From positions 1 through 17,282 of the forward strand of contig PJAB01001099.1 of NCBI GenBank assembly GCA_002887195.1: a DNA stretch of 17,282 nt, written 5' to 3'. This DNA is from Chrysochromulina parva (taxonomy: Eukaryota > Haptophyta > Prymnesiales > Chrysochromulinaceae). This document shows positions 15,042 through 17,282 of the stretch, in pieces. Both the position numbers and the translations under genes were made by a program. The stretch's first letter is position 1, and each line of letters begins with the position of its first letter. A model generated the notes under the pieces. It did not search any database. It was not told where the DNA came from and saw nothing but the letters and a program-made list of their open reading frames with translations.

Positions 15042-15194
15042 GACCGTGCAAGTCGCGCGTTGATCTTCGCCACACGCGGGAAAGCGACGAAACGATAGCG
15101 ACTTCTCACGACAAAAAATTGAGAAAAGCTACTAGGCCCCTGAGTTGGCGAACCGAGTATTTCCGCCTGTTCACACTTGATTAAGTTTGAGAGC
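15042..15194. promoter_or_regulatory. Bidirectional promoter region, with E2F-type site at 15076-15083
   Basis: Only 153 bp separate the ATG of the FHA gene (minus, 15041) and the ATG of the small membrane protein (plus, 15195). GCGGGAAA at 15076-15083 is a perfect match to the E2F/DP consensus TTTSSCGC read on the other strand. It is 35 bp from the FHA start. The match is eight bases, so chance is possible. Confidence 0.45.
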
Positions 15195-15803
15195 ATGGCG
15201 AGGAAGGCGGGCTGGAAGAGCTCCTGGCCGCCCTCCACTCCACGCACCGCCGCCACGCCATCGAAGGCCTCAGCCAGTCGCGGGCCCAATGCCAGCCCAG
15301 CGCCGTTTGCCGCCAGCAACGCGCTGGGCATTGCCCTACGCCACGGCCGCAATCTCGCTTACGTGCTTGTCGTCTATTCCACATTCAAGTGGATGTTGCC
15401 AGCGTTGGCAGCGGTCACACCCCCGGGGGTCGACCTCGAGGCCGTGAAGGCGTCTGCTGAATATCACGTTGAGGTCGCCAAGGCAGGCTGCGGCGACCCG
15501 TGCAAGGCCATGTCATGCCCACCTGGCTGGAAGACCGCGCTGCACGCGCAAGACCCGTGCAAGTGCATCTGCGCACGCGTCGAAGCAGCCACTGCTTGGG
15601 ACGCGGCGCAACGCGAGAAGGAGAAGGAGGGCACTCATGGGGCTGCCGTATCCGGTCCGGCAGGTGCGTCGAAGGAGGCAGCAGCAGCAGCAGCACGGGC
15701 CGACAAGCTTACGAGCACGATGCGGATGCAGCAGGGCTCCGTTGTAAAGGCCGATTCTGATAGCCACGATGCGGCCATACAAGATGGCTCAGTAGCGATT
15801 TGA
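15195..15803 (+). CDS. Small single-pass membrane protein with Cys-rich segment, 202 aa
   Basis: I do not recognise this protein. The first ATG is at 15195 and the frame is open to TGA at 15801-15803. The N-terminal 50 residues are Ser/Ala/Pro-rich and basic without acidic residues (MARKAGWKSSWPPSTPR), which is compatible with an organelle transit peptide or a disordered cytosolic tail. Residues about 53-74 (NLAYVLVVYSTFKWMLPALA) form one membrane helix. After it, six cysteines at 99, 103, 108, 122, 124 and 126 (CGDPCKAMSC, then PCKCIC) could form disulfides or bind metal. The C-terminal 70 residues are charged and Ala-rich with low complexity. It is divergent from the FHA gene with a 153-bp shared promoter region. 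No intron is needed. Function is unknown. Confidence 0.6.
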   Translation: MARKAGWKSSWPPSTPRTAATPSKASASRGPNASPAPFAASNALGIALRHGRNLAYVLVVYSTFKWMLPALAAVTPPGVDLEAVKASAEYHVEVAKAGCGDPCKAMSCPPGWKTALHAQDPCKCICARVEAATAWDAAQREKEKEGTHGAAVSGPAGASKEAAAAAARADKLTSTMRMQQGSVVKADSDSHDAAIQDGSVAI

Positions 15804-17144
15804 CGGCGCTCCCCCGTCATAATTAGTTTCGGTACGCATCCATTACCTTGACCGGACGTGTTTGAGCCGGGGGACACCCATCCTGTGGCATCCACCGCGC
15901 CCCCGCGCGGCACCGCCGCCCCGCGGCCCGTGCGCGCGACGCGCGAGGCGCGGCCGGGCCGCCGGCGAGCGGGCGTTCCGGCGTTGGACGCATGCCGCCG
16001 CGGCCGAGAGCCGGAGGACCGGCAGCGCCGCTGAGCGCCTGTCCCGGGTACTCCCCAGTCACTAGCCCCGGCGTCACACGCGTCACGCGACGTCGACGTC
16101 GACGCCGCCGTCCCGCCTCGTCCCTCGATAATGGCATCGAGATGGCAATTTTGATTTTCATGGTCGAGCCACCGCTGACCGCACAGCCGGTCAGCACGTT
16201 CAGGTTCACACGTAGCCTATACGAGCGCTCTCCCAGCGACTCAGGTGAACTCAGGTGTCAGGGGTCGCGTCGACACTCAGCAGGTCGCGTCTGTGGAGTG
16301 TGGTCGACCGAAGACACGCATTTCTCTGTATAGTGTATTATATTAGTATTAGGTAGACAAATGAGCGCCGATTAATGCCTTATCCCAACTTCCCGAGCGA
16401 CCTATCTATCTATATCTTCTAAATATATAATCCTAAAGCCAACTCACCCAGACGCCCGTCTAAAAGCAGACCCCGTACTATAGGCTCGCCGAGTCAGTCC
16501 GCGACAGCCGCCGAGCATTAAGAGCATCGCATCCGCGATCATGTGGACATGTGCGTGTGCGCCGAGGCCGCGCGACCTATACCGCGACCTCGATCCACAC
16601 TCGATGCGCGTTGCGGCTTGCGCGACCGGGACCGGCGACCGCGCGCCCCCCTCCGCTGGCGAAGTCCGAAGACACAAGACTCGCGTACACAGCACGTCCG
16701 TCTTTGTGGCGCGCATGGTGGCGCGCATGGTGGCGCGCCTGCGACTATTATCAAGAAAATGTATGCACGATCACTAGCACTGGGACGCGCTTATCGCCCG
16801 GTCCACAAGAGACAACGAGCCTGACAAGTATCCATCCGCGCCTTCGTTCTCGGAAGTTACCCACAAACGGGCTTCACGGAATCGCGGTCCGCGCGGCCGC
16901 GGCACACGAGCCCCAGCACGATCTACACCGACCTACCACTACGCATCGAATGGCGCAGAGGGCACGATGCCTCTACGCGCGTGTACTGTTCGACACACGT
17001 TCTCACTGATGTGCTGTCCTTGGGGGACCCACTCTTGCGCGAGAGTACGAGAAGGAGAAGGGCGAATTCCCATTCGCACCCTTCAGCCGTACCTATCGCG
17101 CCGCTGCCGAGCGTGTACGAGGCATGAGGGAGAGAACTAGAAGA
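15804..17144. other. Intergenic stretch with no supportable gene
   Basis: The first part (to about 16130) is very GC-rich, with CG-alternating runs and a GACGTC repeat near 16088-16105 that makes polyarginine in shadow frames. An AT-rich island lies at about 16325-16440 (includes CTATCTATCTATATC). A 12-bp repeat GCGCATGGTGGC occurs near 16707-16739, and a 10-bp ACTCAGGTGA/T repeat near 16240-16260. Open frames up to about 150 codons (16551-17009, plus) show no domain and look like composition shadows. Confidence 0.5.
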
Positions 17145-17282
17145 TCACTTCCCTCCTCCAATGAGGACAGCCTGCATCGGGTGACTGCCAATGAACTCGA
17201 CCTCGCCGCTGCTGTCGAGGATGGCGCCCTGCAGCTCGAGGCCATGCTCGCGCACCGCGTTCCGGACGATGGCCGAGTTCTT
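17145..17282 (-). CDS. 3' end of an unidentified gene, 45 codons in the window
   Basis: The minus strand is open from the window edge to TGA at 17145-17147 and encodes a smooth, ordered-looking C-terminus beginning KNSAIVRNAVREHGLEL, continuing GAILDSSGEVEFIGSHPM and ending QAVLIGGGK. The composition (balanced, no low complexity, alternating hydrophobic) looks like real protein, unlike the surrounding frames. I do not recognise the family. The rest lies beyond the right edge. Confidence 0.55.
   Translation of the reverse strand, partial: KNSAIVRNAVREHGLELQGAILDSSGEVEFIGSHPMQAVLIGGGK

Noticed and set aside
15992..16333. Plus-strand 113-codon frame with a polyarginine run
   Set aside because: The Arg run comes from a GACGTC repeat that gives polyarginine in both strands' shadow frames; nothing resembles a folded domain.
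16551..17009. Plus-strand 152-codon frame
   Set aside because: There is no recognisable domain, and unrelated overlapping frames of similar quality exist on both strands. GC-rich composition explains its length.
1..17282. tRNA, rRNA, transposase, reverse transcriptase or viral structural gene
   Set aside because: I looked for T-loop words such as GGTTCGA with partner arms and for transposase or reverse transcriptase motifs and found none convincing. A tRNA or Rfam scan would be decisive; hits would refute this.

Overview
The window looks like gene-dense, GC-rich nuclear DNA from a unicellular eukaryote, most likely a marine alga of the haptophyte or a similar group. I infer this from short GT-AG spliceosomal introns that can be placed exactly by reading frame and by paralogue alignment, C-terminal CaaX lipidation boxes, an N-terminal MGCC acylation motif, an FHA domain, a secreted prolyl-4-hydroxylase-type enzyme, and a soluble-domain/LRR architecture that I associate with algae and dinoflagellates. 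There is no operon layout and I saw no rRNA, tRNA, CRISPR array or transposase. The species is not determined.

Layout. 1-946 has no supportable gene. 947-2283 (minus) is an unrecognised spliced gene with two inferred introns. 2579-3190 (minus) is an unrecognised 203-aa protein. 3578-5900 (plus) is a two-exon gene for a 736-aa multi-pass membrane protein with an uncharacterised protist domain and C-terminal leucine-rich repeats. 6848-8233 (minus) encodes a 461-aa MGCC protein with a possible tubby/LURP/scramblase-like beta domain and a Met-Met-Gln-Pro-Gly repeat tail. 8621-9283 and 9630-10418 (minus) are tandem paralogous EF-hand proteins ending in CSLL and CALL. 10951-11835 (plus) is a secreted 2-oxoglutarate/Fe(II) dioxygenase. 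12393-15041 (minus) is an 882-aa FHA-domain protein with a long repetitive low-complexity tail. 15195-15803 (plus) is a small Cys-rich membrane protein divergent from it. 15804-17144 has no supportable gene, and 17145-17282 (minus) is the 3' end of another gene.

How the genes may work together. The clearest theme is Ca2+ signalling at membranes: two EF-hand proteins predicted to be prenylated lie next to a predicted dually acylated protein, and one neighbour is a multi-pass LRR protein. This is proximity, not proof; the genes are monocistronic and on both strands. The most useful results here are the splice models, the CaaX EF-hand pair, introns bounded by near-direct repeats in the first gene, and the in-frame repeat expansions in the FHA and MGCC proteins. 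I did not find a recognisable defence, biosynthetic or mobile system.
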